Source of the DNA: Streptomyces durocortorensis
Lineage (GTDB): Bacteria; Actinomycetota; Actinomycetes; Streptomycetales; Streptomycetaceae
Direction: 5' to 3'
Assembly: GCF_031760065.1 (NCBI RefSeq)
Contig: NZ_CP134500.1
Location: forward strand, 4,712,001-4,776,000
DNA length: 64,000 nucleotides
Below, one piece after another: positions 42,594-54,852 of this stretch (its first letter is position 1; each line of letters opens with the position of its first letter). The position numbers and the translations under genes are program-made. The notes under the pieces were generated by a model. The model was not told where the DNA came from, did no database searches, and was given only the letters and a program-made list of their open reading frames with translations.

Positions 42594-43643
42594 TCACAGG
42601 TGCCCCTTGGCGACCAGTGTCTCCATGATCTGGAGGGCGTTGAGCGCGGCACCCACCCGGAGGTTGTCGGTGACCAGCCAGAGCAGGAAGCTGTTCGGGT
42701 TGGTGGGCGAGATCCTGATCCGGCCCAGATGCAGATGGTTCGGGTCGCCGAGGGTGGCAGGGGTGAGGATGTCGCCGTGCATCCCGTCGCCGTGGACGGT
42801 CACATCAGGCAGCCCGCCCAGCAACAGGCACAGTTCCGCACGGTCCACCGGCTTCAGGCACTCGACCCACATCGCCGCGGAATGGCCGTTGACCACCGGG
42901 ACCCGGACACAGGTCGCCGTGATGTCGAGGCCGGGCAGGCCCAGGATCTTGCGGGACTCCTGGAGCAGCTTGCGTTCCTGGAGGGTGAAGCCGTCGTCCA
43001 GCACCCGGCCGATCTGCGGCACCACGTTGAAGGCCAGCCCGGGCGAGAACTCCTCGGCGGGCATCGTCGCCTGGGGGTCCTGGAGGGCGAGCCGGGACGC
43101 CTCCTGAAGCTCCTCGATGCCGGAGTGACCGCTGCCGGACGCCGCCTGGTACGTACTCACGGAGATCTGCCGCACGCCCCAGCGGCGCTCCACGTCCCGG
43201 ACGACACGGACCAGCGGGATCGTGACGGAGTTCGGGTTGGCGATCACCCCGGCCGCCGGGCGGCGGTCCAGCTCCGCGGAGTTGACCTGCGGGACGACCA
43301 GCGGGACGTCAGCGCTCATCCGGAAGGCGAAGGTGTTGTCGATCACCAGGGTGCCGTGGGCGACCGCGACCGGCACCCAGGCCCTGCTGACGGCGTGCCC
43401 GGCGGAGAAGAACACCACGTCCGCGTCGCCGAAGTGGAAGCCGGTCAGCTCGCCCACCAGGTACTCCCGGTCCCCGACCCGGATCTCCCGCCCGGCCGAG
43501 CGCGCGGAGGCCAGGAGGTGCAGTGCCCGGTAGCGCAGCCCCCGGTCCTCGATGACGTCGAGCAGGGTGCCGCCCACCGCGCCGGTCGCGCCGACGACGG
43601 CGATGCGCGGGGCAAGGGGGTCGTCGACCAGAGGCATGGGCAT
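42594..43643 (-). CDS. Aspartate-semialdehyde dehydrogenase-like protein, nucleophile Cys replaced by Ser
   Basis: A 349-residue member of the Asd family. Visible: NADP-binding AVVGATGAVGG, the active-site loop ANPNSVTIPLV where functional enzymes read NPNCSTIQLV, so the nucleophile Cys is Ser. Other active-site parts are kept: the STYQAASGSG glutamine, EEFSPGLAFNVVPQIG, and RVPVVNGHSAA with the substrate Arg and catalytic His. The enzyme normally makes aspartate semialdehyde from aspartyl phosphate. Ser makes that reaction unlikely, but aldehyde binding or another acyl-transfer reaction remains possible. It is divergent from the FMN reductase gene at the start of the NRPS operon. Start ATG 43643 (a second ATG two codons in). 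Confidence 0.8.
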   Translation of the reverse strand: MPMPLVDDPLAPRIAVVGATGAVGGTLLDVIEDRGLRYRALHLLASARSAGREIRVGDREYLVGELTGFHFGDADVVFFSAGHAVSRAWVPVAVAHGTLVIDNTFAFRMSADVPLVVPQVNSAELDRRPAAGVIANPNSVTIPLVRVVRDVERRWGVRQISVSTYQAASGSGHSGIEELQEASRLALQDPQATMPAEEFSPGLAFNVVPQIGRVLDDGFTLQERKLLQESRKILGLPGLDITATCVRVPVVNGHSAAMWVECLKPVDRAELCLLLGGLPDVTVHGDGMHGDILTPATLGDPNHLHLGRIRISPTNPNSFLLWLVTDNLRVGAALNALQIMETLVAKGHL

Positions 43644-43951
43644 CGCCGATCGAGTAGGGCGGTGGACGGGGTCCGGGGCAGTGGCCTTCCGGACGGTCGG
43701 GCTGAGCCGAGTGGGGGAATCCGGGGGGAGCGAGGGGCTGATCATCCCCCCGCGCGGGTCCGGCCGGCAATCGGCGGCACATGCGGATCGCCGATGGCTT
43801 CCATTGGTGCCGCCGATCGGGGGCGCAGCTGATCGGAATCACCGAAGCCGACGATCGGATCTGCCCGTCGGGCCGACGTTGACCCCGCCGTTTCGTGTGG
43901 CGAAGGGTGGAGGACGGAACGGTCCCGGGCGACCGGGAGTTCGCCGATCGA
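43644..43951. promoter_or_regulatory. Divergent promoter region with four CGATCG boxes
   Basis: This 308-base region has no gene. It holds four copies of CGATCG (43647-43652, 43814-43819, 43852-43857, 43945-43950), the outer two flanked by GC and A (GCCGATCGA) and lying beside the two start codons. Half-matching ATCGG/CCGAT copies lie between. These could be binding sites for a cluster regulator and would sit across the promoters of the Asd-like gene and the NRPS operon. Confidence 0.45.
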
Positions 43952-44596
43952 ATGGGTGGGTTGATGCAGCAGGCCGTCAAGGTCGTCGGAATCGGAGGGT
44001 CCTCCCGGCCGGGTTCCACGGCGGAGCGGGGACTCCGTGTCGTGCTGGCCGAAGCGGCCCGGCTGGGTGCGGACGTCAGCCTGATCGCCGGCGCCGACCT
44101 GGTGATGCCCCTCTACGATCCGCGCGCCGCGTCCCCGGAACCCCGGGCACGGCGCATGCTGGCCGCGATCGCCGGGGCCGACGGGGTCGTCCTCGCCAGC
44201 CCGGCGTACCACGGGACGGTGCCGGGGCTGCTGAAGAACGCCCTGGACCACATCGAACAGCTGCGGGACGACGAGCGGCCGTATCTGACGGGGCGCGCCG
44301 TCGGCTGCCTGGCCGTGGGGCAGGGCTGGCAGGGCGCGGTGACCACCCTGGCCACCCTGCGGGACGTGGTGCACGCGCTCCGGGGCTGGCCGACACCGCT
44401 GGGTGTGGCGCTGAACAGCGCGACGGCGGGGTTCACCGCGAGCGGCGAGTGCGACGACCCGCACATCCAGCGGCAGTTGAACGAGGTCGCCGCCCAGGTC
44501 GTCGAGTTCGGCGAGGCGCACCGGGCGCTGCGGGCCGCGGCACCCACCGCGCGGGCCGCCGTACCCACATCACTCACAGCACTCCAGGCGCGGTGA
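43952..44596 (+). CDS. NAD(P)H-dependent FMN reductase
   Basis: A 214-residue flavodoxin-fold protein. The FMN phosphate loop is GGSSRPGSTAERG (about 15-27) and the second motif ASPAYHGTVPGLLKNALDHI is the SPEYxxxxPGxLKNxLD signature of NADPH-dependent FMN reductases. It would provide reduced FMN. The only flavin monooxygenase visible in the cluster is the luciferase-like enzyme at 53590, so the two are a plausible two-component system. Start ATG 43952 or, with GGGTGGG upstream, 43964. It is the first gene of a string of overlapping genes and its stop overlaps the thioesterase start (GTGA). Confidence 0.87.
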   Translation: MGGLMQQAVKVVGIGGSSRPGSTAERGLRVVLAEAARLGADVSLIAGADLVMPLYDPRAASPEPRARRMLAAIAGADGVVLASPAYHGTVPGLLKNALDHIEQLRDDERPYLTGRAVGCLAVGQGWQGAVTTLATLRDVVHALRGWPTPLGVALNSATAGFTASGECDDPHIQRQLNEVAAQVVEFGEAHRALRAAAPTARAAVPTSLTALQAR

Positions 44597-45381
44597 CCAT
44601 GGACACCGAGGCGAGCTGGATCCGGTGCTTCCACCCGAAGCCACAGGCCGCGCACACCCTGGTCTGCTTTCCGCACGCGGGTGGTTCGGCCAGCTACTAC
44701 CACGGCCTCTCGGAGGTCCTGGACCCGGACATCGAGATGCTGGTGATCCAGTACCCGGGCCGGGAGAACCGGTTGTTCGAGGAGCCCGTCAGCTCCCTCC
44801 ACGCACTGGCCGACTCCGTGGCCGAGGTACTGCCCACCCGTCTCGGAGGCGCCCGGCGACCGGTCCTGTTCGGCCACAGCATGGGGGCGATCGTCGCCTT
44901 CGAGGCCGCGAGGCGGCTGGAGGGGGCGGGTGCCGTGATTCCCGAAGCGCTTGTCGCGTCGGCGTGTTCGGCCCCCTCGGGGCACCGCCCGGAGCGGGCG
45001 CTGCGGGCGGACGAGCAGCCCGACAGCGAGGTACTCGCCCGGATCATGGGACTGGGCGGCACCGCCCGGGGCGTCGCCGAGCACGCCGAGCTGATCGAGC
45101 TGGTTCTCCCGGCGATCCGGGCCGACCTGGCCGCCCTCGGTTCCTACCGGGCGGCCGACGGCACGACGGTGGGCTGCCCGGTCACCGTGTTCGTCGCGGA
45201 CGGCGACCACGAAGTGCGGCCCGCGGACGCCCGGTTGTGGGGAAGGCACACCACCGCCGGCGAACCCGGGGTGCACGTCTTCGAAGGGGATCACTTCTAT
45301 CTGAGCAAGCGGCCCGAAGGCTTTGTCGATCTGCTCCAGGAAACTGTGCGCACCTCTCGCCCGGAGAACTCACTCGGATGA
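44593..45381 (+). CDS. Type II thioesterase
   Basis: A 262-residue alpha/beta hydrolase. It begins with the family pattern LVCFPHAGGSASYYHGL, carries the nucleophile elbow GHSMGAIVAFE (Ser) and the late Asp and His (VTVFVADGDHEVRP, FEGDHFYLSKR). Type II thioesterases release misprimed or stalled acyl groups from carrier proteins of NRPS/PKS systems. GTG 44593 overlaps the reductase stop; ATG 44599 is an alternative. The next gene overlaps by 4 bases. In this cluster, with several altered domains, editing may matter more than usual; that is inference. Confidence 0.9.
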   Translation: MTMDTEASWIRCFHPKPQAAHTLVCFPHAGGSASYYHGLSEVLDPDIEMLVIQYPGRENRLFEEPVSSLHALADSVAEVLPTRLGGARRPVLFGHSMGAIVAFEAARRLEGAGAVIPEALVASACSAPSGHRPERALRADEQPDSEVLARIMGLGGTARGVAEHAELIELVLPAIRADLAALGSYRAADGTTVGCPVTVFVADGDHEVRPADARLWGRHTTAGEPGVHVFEGDHFYLSKRPEGFVDLLQETVRTSRPENSLG

Positions 45382-47070
45382 CAGCCACCATGGGATTCGT
45401 GGAAGAGGAGCTCGCCCAGATGTGGGCCGAGCTGCTGGAGGTCACCGGCGCCCCGGTGGACCTGGACTCGGAGTTCGCCGGTCTCGGCGGCGGGCCGGAG
45501 CAGGCACGGCTCCTCGCCGCCCGTATCGACGAGGACCTCGGCGTGGACGTCCCCGCCGCCGAACTGCTCGGCGCGGGCACGCTGGCGGAGATGGCCCGCC
45601 TGGTGCGTGCCGCCATGGGCCGGGGCGCGGCGGGCCCGTCCCAGGGAGGTCCCGGGGCCGCCGGGCCCACCGGCCCCCGCCCCGGGGCCCGGCAGGAACG
45701 GCCCCAGCTGTCGTTCGCGCAGCAGCGGCTGTGGTTCATGCAGCAGATCGACCCCGACACCACTCTCTACAACGTGCCGACCGTGCTGCGTCTGCGCGGA
45801 GCCCTGGACCGGGCCGCGCTCGGCCGGGCCCTCGACGCCCTGGTCGCCCGCCACGAGGTGCTGCGCACGACGTACGCGGCGCCGTCCGGGCTCCCGTACC
45901 AGGTCATCGCGGACCCGGTGCCGCTTGAGCTGCCGTACACCGACCTGACGGGCGCCGCCGACCCGGTGGCCGAGGCGGAGCGCGTCGCGGCCGAGGAGGG
46001 CGCGGGCGTCTTCGACCTGGCCGCCGGGCCGCCGCTGCGGGTCCGGTTGGTGCGGGTCGGCGCGGACGAGCACCGGCTGATCGTGACGTTCCACCATGTC
46101 GCCGTCGACGGCTGGTCGGTGGAGATCCTCTTCCGCGAACTGGGGCAGCTGTACGGCGACGGCGAACCGCCCGCCGAGGTGCCGCTGCACTACGCCGACT
46201 ACGCCTCCTGGCAGCGCGACCGGCTCCGGGGCGAGACCCTGGACGCCCTCGTGGACCACTGGCGCGAGGCACTGGGCGACGACCCGAAGGCGCTCGCCGT
46301 GCCGACCGACAAGCCGCGGGGCACCGCACGCAGCTTCCGGGGGGCCGTCACTTCACGCGAGCTCCGGTCGGAACTCGTGTCCGCCGTGCGTGAGTTCAGT
46401 CGCGGCGAGCGCGTCACTCCGTACATGACCCTGCTCGCCACTCTGCACACCCTGCTCGCCGGGTGGTCGGGCGCGGAGGACATCACGGTCGGCACCCCCG
46501 TCGCGGGACGGGACCGGCCCGAGCTCCAGGATCTGGTCGGCTGCCTGATCAACATGGTTCCGGTCCGGGTGCGGCTGGACGGCGGCCCCGGCTTCCGCGA
46601 GCTGCTGGCCCGGGTCCGTACGGCGGTGCTGGACGCCTCCGCCCACCAGGAGCTGCCCTTCGACAAGCTGGTCGAGGCGCTGGTCTCCCGGCGCAGCCGC
46701 GACTTCATGCCGGTCTTCCGGGTGATGTTCAGCTTCCTCAAGGAGCAGCCCGAGCCGGTGTTCGCCGGGCTCGACGGGTGCTCGCTGGACCTCACGGGCC
46801 CGCAGGACACCGCGAAGTACGACCTCAGCCTGTACGCGCAGGAGCGCGGCGACGGCCTGGCGCTGACCCTCGAATACGACACCGATCTGTTCGGCCCCGA
46901 CACCCCGGCCGCGCTGCTGGCCGCCTACGAACGGACGCTGGCCGAAGCCATTTCCCGGCCCGGGACACCGGTGACGGAGCTGGCGGCGGCGCGGTTCGCC
47001 GCCGGTACCGCGTCCGGACCGCAGAGCCCGCAGCCCCGCACCGAGTCCGGCACCGAGAGGAACACCCACC

Positions 47071-47081
<11 letters not shown>
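45378..47081 (+). CDS. NRPS protein: inactive carrier domain plus condensation domain (T*-C)
   Basis: A 567-residue NRPS piece. The N-terminal carrier domain (about 8-75) keeps the helical pattern and the LGG but reads LGGGP where LGGHS is expected: the phosphopantetheine-bearing Ser is Pro40. A Gly/Pro linker leads to a condensation domain (about 109-540) with LSFAQQRLWFMQQI, the catalytic HHVAVDG (His239-His240...Asp244) and the LGRDRPELQDLVG-like AGRDRPELQDLVGC latch region. No adenylation domain. It overlaps its neighbours. The carrier cannot be a substrate carrier; it may be a docking surface. The following A-T protein starts 11 bases before its stop. Confidence 0.85.
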
Positions 47082-48965
<1,884 letters not shown>

Positions 48966-48969
<4 letters not shown>

Positions 48970-51900
48970 CGTACGAGACGGATCTGCCACTGCCCGAGCA
49001 GGCCGTGGCCATCATCGGAATGAGCGGCCGCTTCCCGGGTGCCGCGGACGTGGACGAACTGTGGCGGCTGGTGGCGGCGGGCGAGGAGGGGCGCAGTACC
49101 TACACCGACGAGGAGCTGGCCGCGGCCGGAGTCCCCGAGCAGCTGCGGGACGACCCGGCGTACGTGAAGTCCGGTTTCCCCCTGGACGGGTTCGACCGCT
49201 TCGACGCCGACTTCTTCGGTGTCACCCGGTCCGAGGCCGAACTCATGGACCCCCAGCACCGGTTGCTGCTTGAGACGGCCTGGCAGGCGCTGGAGCGGGC
49301 CGGTTACCCGGCGAAGACGTTCGAGGGGCGGACCGGGGTGTTCGCCGGTACGTCGGGCAGCGGCTACCTCCAGGAGCGCATCGCCCCGCGCGGCGCCTTT
49401 GACGGCCTGGTCTCCGACGAGATCCAGGTGGCGATCGGCAACGACCCCGGGATGCTCGCGCTGCGCCTCTCGTACAAGCTCGGTCTGACCGGCCCCAGCT
49501 TCACCGTGCAGAGCGCCTGTTCGTCGTCGCTGGTGAGCGTCCACCTCGCCGTCCAGTCCCTGCTCAGCCGCGAGGCCGACCTCGCGCTGGCGGGCGGGGT
49601 CGCGGTGCGGGAGTTCGAGCCGCGCGGATACCGGTACGAGGAGGGCGCGATCCTCTCCACGGACGGTCACTGCCGCCCGTTCGACGCCGACGCCTCCGGC
49701 ACCGTCTCCGGTGACGGGGTGGCCCTGGTCGTCCTCAAGCGGCTGGAGGACGCCGTCGCCGACGGCGACCACATCCACGCGGTGATCCGCGGCAGCGCGG
49801 TCAACAACGACGGCTCCGCGAAGATCGGCTTCACCGCGCCTTCCCCGCACGGCCAGGCCGAGGTGATCGCCGAGGCGCTGGCGGTCGCCGGGGTCGAGCC
49901 CCGTACGGTCCAGTACGTCGAGGCGCACGGCACCGCCACCCCGCTCGGCGACCCGATCGAGGTCCAGGCGCTCACCGAGGCGTTCCAGCCCGACGCCCCC
50001 GCCGGATCGGTCCACCTGGGCTCGGTCAAGTCCAACGTCGGCCACCTGGACGCGGCGGCCGGGGTCACCGGCCTCATCAAGGCGGCCCTGGCGCTGGAGC
50101 ACCGCTTCATCCCGCCGACGGCCCACTTCCGCGTCCCCAACCCCGCACTCGGCCTCGACAAGGGCCCCTTCCGGGTCGACGCCGAAGGCGTGCCGTGGCC
50201 CGCGACGGAGCTGCCGCCGCGCGCCGGGGTGAGCGCCTTCGGAATCGGCGGCACCAACGCGCACGTCGTCCTCGAAGCAGCGCCCGCCCGCAGCACGGAG
50301 GCCCCCGACGGCGACTGGCAGGTGCTGCCGCTGTCCGCCCGTACGCCCGAAGCCCTCGACACCGCCGCCGCGCGCCTCGCGACGGCGCTCACGGCCGACG
50401 ACGGGACGCGGCAGGACCCCGCCGGGTTCGCCGACGCCGCCTACACCCTCCAGATCGGGCGCGCCGCCCTCCCGTACCGCCGCACGGTCGTCGCGGACAG
50501 CCGCGCCGCCGCGGCCGCCGCCCTGGAGCGGCCCGCGCCCGCCGCGTCCGCCGTGCCGGACGAGGCGCCCGGTGTGGTGTTCGTCTTCCCGGGCCAGGGC
50601 GCCCAGTACGCCGGTATGGGCGCGGAGCTGTACCGCACCGAGCCGGTGTTCCGCGAGGCGCTCGACCGGTGCGCCGAGATCCTGCTGCCCCACCTGGGCT
50701 GGGACGTACGGGAGGTGGCCTTCGCCACCGGCGGGGACGAGGCCCAGGAGCGGCTGCGCCGTACCCTGTACACCCAGCCGACCGTCTTCAGCCTCGACTA
50801 CGCCGTCGCCCAGCTGCTGATGTCGTGGGGCGTGCGCCCCGACGCGATGACCGGGCACAGCCTCGGCGAACTCGTATCGGCCTGCCTGGCCGGGGTGTTC
50901 AGCCTGGAGGACGCGCTGCGCGTGGTAGCCCGGCGCGCCGCGCTCATGCAGGACCTGCCGCCCGGCCGGATGCTGTCCGTCCTGCTGGACGAGGCGGCCC
51001 TGACCGAGGCGCTGGACGGCCGCGCGACGATCGCCGCCGTCAACGCACCCGCCTCCTGCGTCGTCGCGGGCACCCCCGAGGAGGTCGCCGAGGCCCGCCG
51101 GCTGCTGGAGGAGCGGGGCGTGTCCGTACGGGAGCTGGAGACCTCGCACGCCTTCCACACCGCCCTCGTCGAACCGGCGCTGCCCGGCCTCGCGGAGGTG
51201 CTGCGCTCGGTGCGGCTCAACACCCCGAAGATTCCCTTCCTGTCCAATGTGACGGGCACCTGGATCACCGACGAGCAGGCCACCGACCCCGACTACTGGG
51301 TCTCCCACACCCGTGCCCCGGTCCGCTTCTCCGACGGGATCACCGCCCTCGCCGAGCGCGGCGACGCCGTGGTCCTGGTCGAGGCCGGTCCGGGCAGCCA
51401 GCTCAGCGGACTGGTCCGGACCCACCCGGAGCCCTCGCCCGTCGTCACCCTGCTGCGCAAGCCGCGCGGCGAGGAGCGCACCGCCGAGGCCCGCACCGTC
51501 CGCGAAGGCCTTGCCGAGCTGTGGCGGCACGGAGTGGCCGCCGACTGGGCCGCCCTGCACGACGACCGGGCCCGCGGCCGGGTCCCGCTGCCCGCCTACC
51601 CCTTCCAGGGCCGCGGCCACCTGCTTCCGAAGCCGGAGGCGGCGGCCGCCGGGAACGTACGCACCGACCCCGAGCGGTGGACGTACGCACCGGTCTGGCA
51701 CCCCGCACCGCTCCCCGGGGCGGCCCCGGAGGACGCCCCCCTCAGCTGGCTGGTGCTCCAGGACGACACCGGTCTCACCGACGCTCCGACCGCCGCCCTG
51801 CGCTCCCGGGGCCACACCGTCACCACCGTGCGGAAGGCGACCGCCTACGCCCGCACCTCCGAGCACGGCTTCGACGCGGACCCCGCCGACGCCGACCACC

Positions 51901-53597
51901 TCGGCCGGGTCGTCGAGGAGCTGCGGCGCACGGGAGCGGCCCCCGACCGCGTGCTGCACGCCTGGGCCGTCACGGGCCCCGGGGACAACGCCGGTGACGC
52001 GGCGGGCCGTTACGCCACCGGCCTGGACACCGGGTTCCACAGCCTCGTCGCCCTCGCCCAGGCGCTCGGCGGCAGCGGGGAGGACCGCCCGGTGCGGATC
52101 GACGTCCTCACCGACAGCCTCCAGGACGCGTACGGGACGGCCGTGATCCGGCCCGAGCGGGCCACCCTGTACGGCGCGGTGACCGTGCTGCCGCAGGAGT
52201 ACGCGTGGCTGACCTGCCGCAGCGTCGACGTCACCCTCCCCGCCACCGACGCCGACCGCGCACGCGTCGCCGCACAGCTGGACGCCGAACTCGCGGGGGA
52301 GGGGCGGGAGAGCCTCGTCGCCTACCGGGGCGCCCAGCGCCTCCTGCGCGCCTTCGCACCGGTCGGGCTGGAGCCCGTACCCACCGGGCGGGCCTGGCGT
52401 GCGGGCGCCGGGTACCTCGTCACCGGGGCGTCCGGCGAAACCGGACTGGCCTTCGCCGAGCAGATCGCCGCGAGCGGGGCGCGCGCCGTGCTCATCGGCG
52501 ACCCGGACTTCCCGGCCGAGAGCGAGTGGGACGCCTGGCGCGGCGGCATGGCGGGCGACGACGACCGGGTACGCGCCCGGGTCGCCCGGCTCGCCGCACT
52601 GCGCGCCGCCCACCCCGAGGCCGTCGTCTACCGCACCGCCGACCTGGCCGACCCCGGCCAGGCCCGTACCGCCGTCGAGGCGGCGCGGACCGTGCTGGGC
52701 GCGGTCGACGGCGTCCTGCACCTCGCCGACGCCCGGGGCTCCGGCCTGACCGCGCTCAAGACGCGGCCGGACTTCGACGCCGTCCTCGCGGCCCGGGTGA
52801 GGTCGACCCTGCTGCTCGACGAACTGCTGGCGGACGATCCGCTCGACTTCTTCCTCACCGCGTCGGCCACCACCGGCATCGTCGGCGGCTTCGGGCAGGC
52901 CGAGAACTGCGCCGCCGCCGCCTTCCTCGACACCTTCGCCCAGGCCGCCACCGCCGCCGGCCGGCCCACCCTCGCCCTCGACTGGTCGCAGTGGGACTGG
53001 GACGACTGGTTCGAGCAGCAGATGGCGGGTCTGCCCGAGGTGCGGGAGCTGTACGAGCGGCTGCGCCTCGCCCAGGGCATCCCGGCCGCCGACGGCCTGG
53101 CGCTCGCCCGCGCCGCGCTCTTCGGCGCCCTGCCCCAGGTCGTCGTCTCCAGGGCCGACTTCCAGGACGTCCTGGCCGACCAGTCCGGGCTGACCGCGAC
53201 CTCGTTCACCGACTCGCTGGGCGGTGGCCGGGGCCGCGGAGACGACGACTGGGACCCGGCCACGGTCTGGCCGGACGACGAACTCGCCCAGGCCGTGGCC
53301 CGGGTGTGGCACGAGATGCTCGGCGTCTCCCCGATCGGGCCCGACGACGACTTCTACGATCTGGGCGGCAACTCGCTGTTCGCCATCCAGATCGTCGGGC
53401 GGCTGCGGCAGGCCCACGGCGACTTCCCGATGAGCGCCGTCTTCGAGGCGCCGACCGTACCGGGGCTCGCCGCCGCGATCCGCTCCCACCAGGCCGAATC
53501 GATCGGCCTGGACGAGTTCGAGGCACTGCTGCGCGAGGTCGAGAGCCTCTCCGCGGGCGAGGCCGAGGCAAAGCTGAAGGGTGACGACCATGTCTGA
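48966..53597 (+). CDS. Type I PKS module KS-AT-KR*-ACP with dead ketoreductase
   Basis: A 1543-residue module. KS at about 13-440 (active Cys185 in QSACSSSL, both His motifs EAHGTATPLGDP and KSNVGHLDAAAG). AT at about 530-830 (GHSLGE, Ser632, and HAFH near 728, the malonyl-type signature). From about 900 a KR-like region with an intact cofactor motif TGASGETG, but the catalytic Tyr is Asn1314 (in QAENCAAAAF), the Asn of the motif is Ala, and the catalytic Ser position is Ala1301. A C-terminal ACP has DLGGNSL. There is no DH or ER. It adds a malonyl unit and should leave a beta-keto group. Overlaps A-T by 4 bases. Confidence 0.9.
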
Positions 53598-54852
53598 CGA
53601 GTCCGAGGCCGCACGCAGGCTCAAGGAGCGGATGTCCTCGCTCTCGCCCGAGCAGCGCGCCGTCCTGGAGCGGTCCCTGCGCGAGCGCAACGTCAAGGCT
53701 CCCTCGGCCGTGGACCCCGGCCCCGGTACGAACACGGCCGCCAGATCCGCCGCGCCGCGCCGCGGGCGGCGGCCCGGCAGCACCATGGACTTCAGCCTGT
53801 TCTTCTTCTCGGGAGACGGCACGGCCAAGGGCCCGGGCAAATACCAGCTGCTGCTGGACAGCGCCCGGCACGCCGACGCCAACGGCTTCGACGGCATCTG
53901 GGTCCCCGAGCGCCACTTCGTGGACTTCGGCGGCCTCTACCCGAACCCGTCGCTGCTGGCCTCCGCCATCGCCGTACTCACCGAGAACATCCAGATCCGC
54001 GCGGGCAGTTGCGTCCTGCCCCTGCACCACCCGGTGCGGGTGGCCGAGGAGTGGGCGGTCGTCGACAACCTGTCCGGCGGCCGGGCCGCGATCTCGGCGG
54101 CCTCCGGCTGGCACCCGGACGACTTCCTCCTGGCCCCGGGCGACGGGCAGCAGCGCTACCCGCGCCGCAAGGACGAGATGTTCGAGTCGATCGACACCGT
54201 CCAGCGGCTGTGGGCGGGCGAGAGCGTCGAACTCCCGCGCGCCGACGGATCGTCGCAGACCGTACGCACCCTGCCGCGCCCCCTCCAGCCCAGGCTCCCG
54301 GTGTGGGTGTCGGCGCAGGGCAGCATCGAGACGTTCGTCCGGGCCGGGGAGATCGGCGCGTACGTCCTGACCGGGCTGGTCGCCCAGCGCCCCGCCGACC
54401 TGAAGGACAAGACGGCGGCCTACCGCGAGGCGCTCGCGGGGGCCGGGTACGACCCGGCGGAGGGCCGGGTCACCGCGATGGTCCACACCTACGTGGGCTC
54501 CGACGACGACGAGGCCAGGGAGACCGTACGGGGGCCGCTGACGGCGTACCTCAAGACCTTCCTGGAACAGCAGGACAGCTTCGGCAGCGAGTTCTCCAAG
54601 CTCAACGACGCCGAGCGCGACGTCATGCTCAACGCCACCTTCGAGCGCTACTTCGACCAGCTGGCCCTGCTCGGAACGCCCGACAAGTGCGAGTCCCTGA
54701 TCGAGGACCTGGTCGACATCGGCGTCGACGAGGTCGCCTGCCTGGTCGACTTCGGACTCGACCCCGGCCAGGTGCTCAAGGGCCTGGACCACCTCACCGA
54801 ACTCAAGGACCGCTACCGCCATCGGGGCGAGACCGAAGGAGAGAAGTCGTGA
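53590..54852 (+). CDS. Luciferase-like FMN-dependent monooxygenase of NRPS/PKS type
   Basis: A 420-residue protein. A 60-residue N-terminal helical segment (RRLKERMSSLSPEQRAVLERSLRERN) resembles the linker found before condensation domains and may dock to the assembly line. The rest is a TIM barrel of the luciferase-like monooxygenase family found in secondary-metabolite clusters: MDFSLFFFSGD, FDGIWVPERHF, AGSCVLPLHHPVRVAEEWAVVDNLSGGR, and AAISAASGWHPDDF. These use reduced FMN and O2 to hydroxylate or oxidise carrier-bound substrates. The FMN source is probably the reductase at 43952. Start ATG 53590 has AAGGG upstream. It lies between the PKS and the glycine module. Confidence 0.85.
   Translation: MSDESEAARRLKERMSSLSPEQRAVLERSLRERNVKAPSAVDPGPGTNTAARSAAPRRGRRPGSTMDFSLFFFSGDGTAKGPGKYQLLLDSARHADANGFDGIWVPERHFVDFGGLYPNPSLLASAIAVLTENIQIRAGSCVLPLHHPVRVAEEWAVVDNLSGGRAAISAASGWHPDDFLLAPGDGQQRYPRRKDEMFESIDTVQRLWAGESVELPRADGSSQTVRTLPRPLQPRLPVWVSAQGSIETFVRAGEIGAYVLTGLVAQRPADLKDKTAAYREALAGAGYDPAEGRVTAMVHTYVGSDDDEARETVRGPLTAYLKTFLEQQDSFGSEFSKLNDAERDVMLNATFERYFDQLALLGTPDKCESLIEDLVDIGVDEVACLVDFGLDPGQVLKGLDHLTELKDRYRHRGETEGEKS

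Noticed and set aside
43552..44596. N-terminal extension of about 350 codons for the thioesterase frame
   Set aside because: It runs through the FMN reductase gene in another frame; the thioesterase fold starts at LVCFPHAGG, close to the chosen start.
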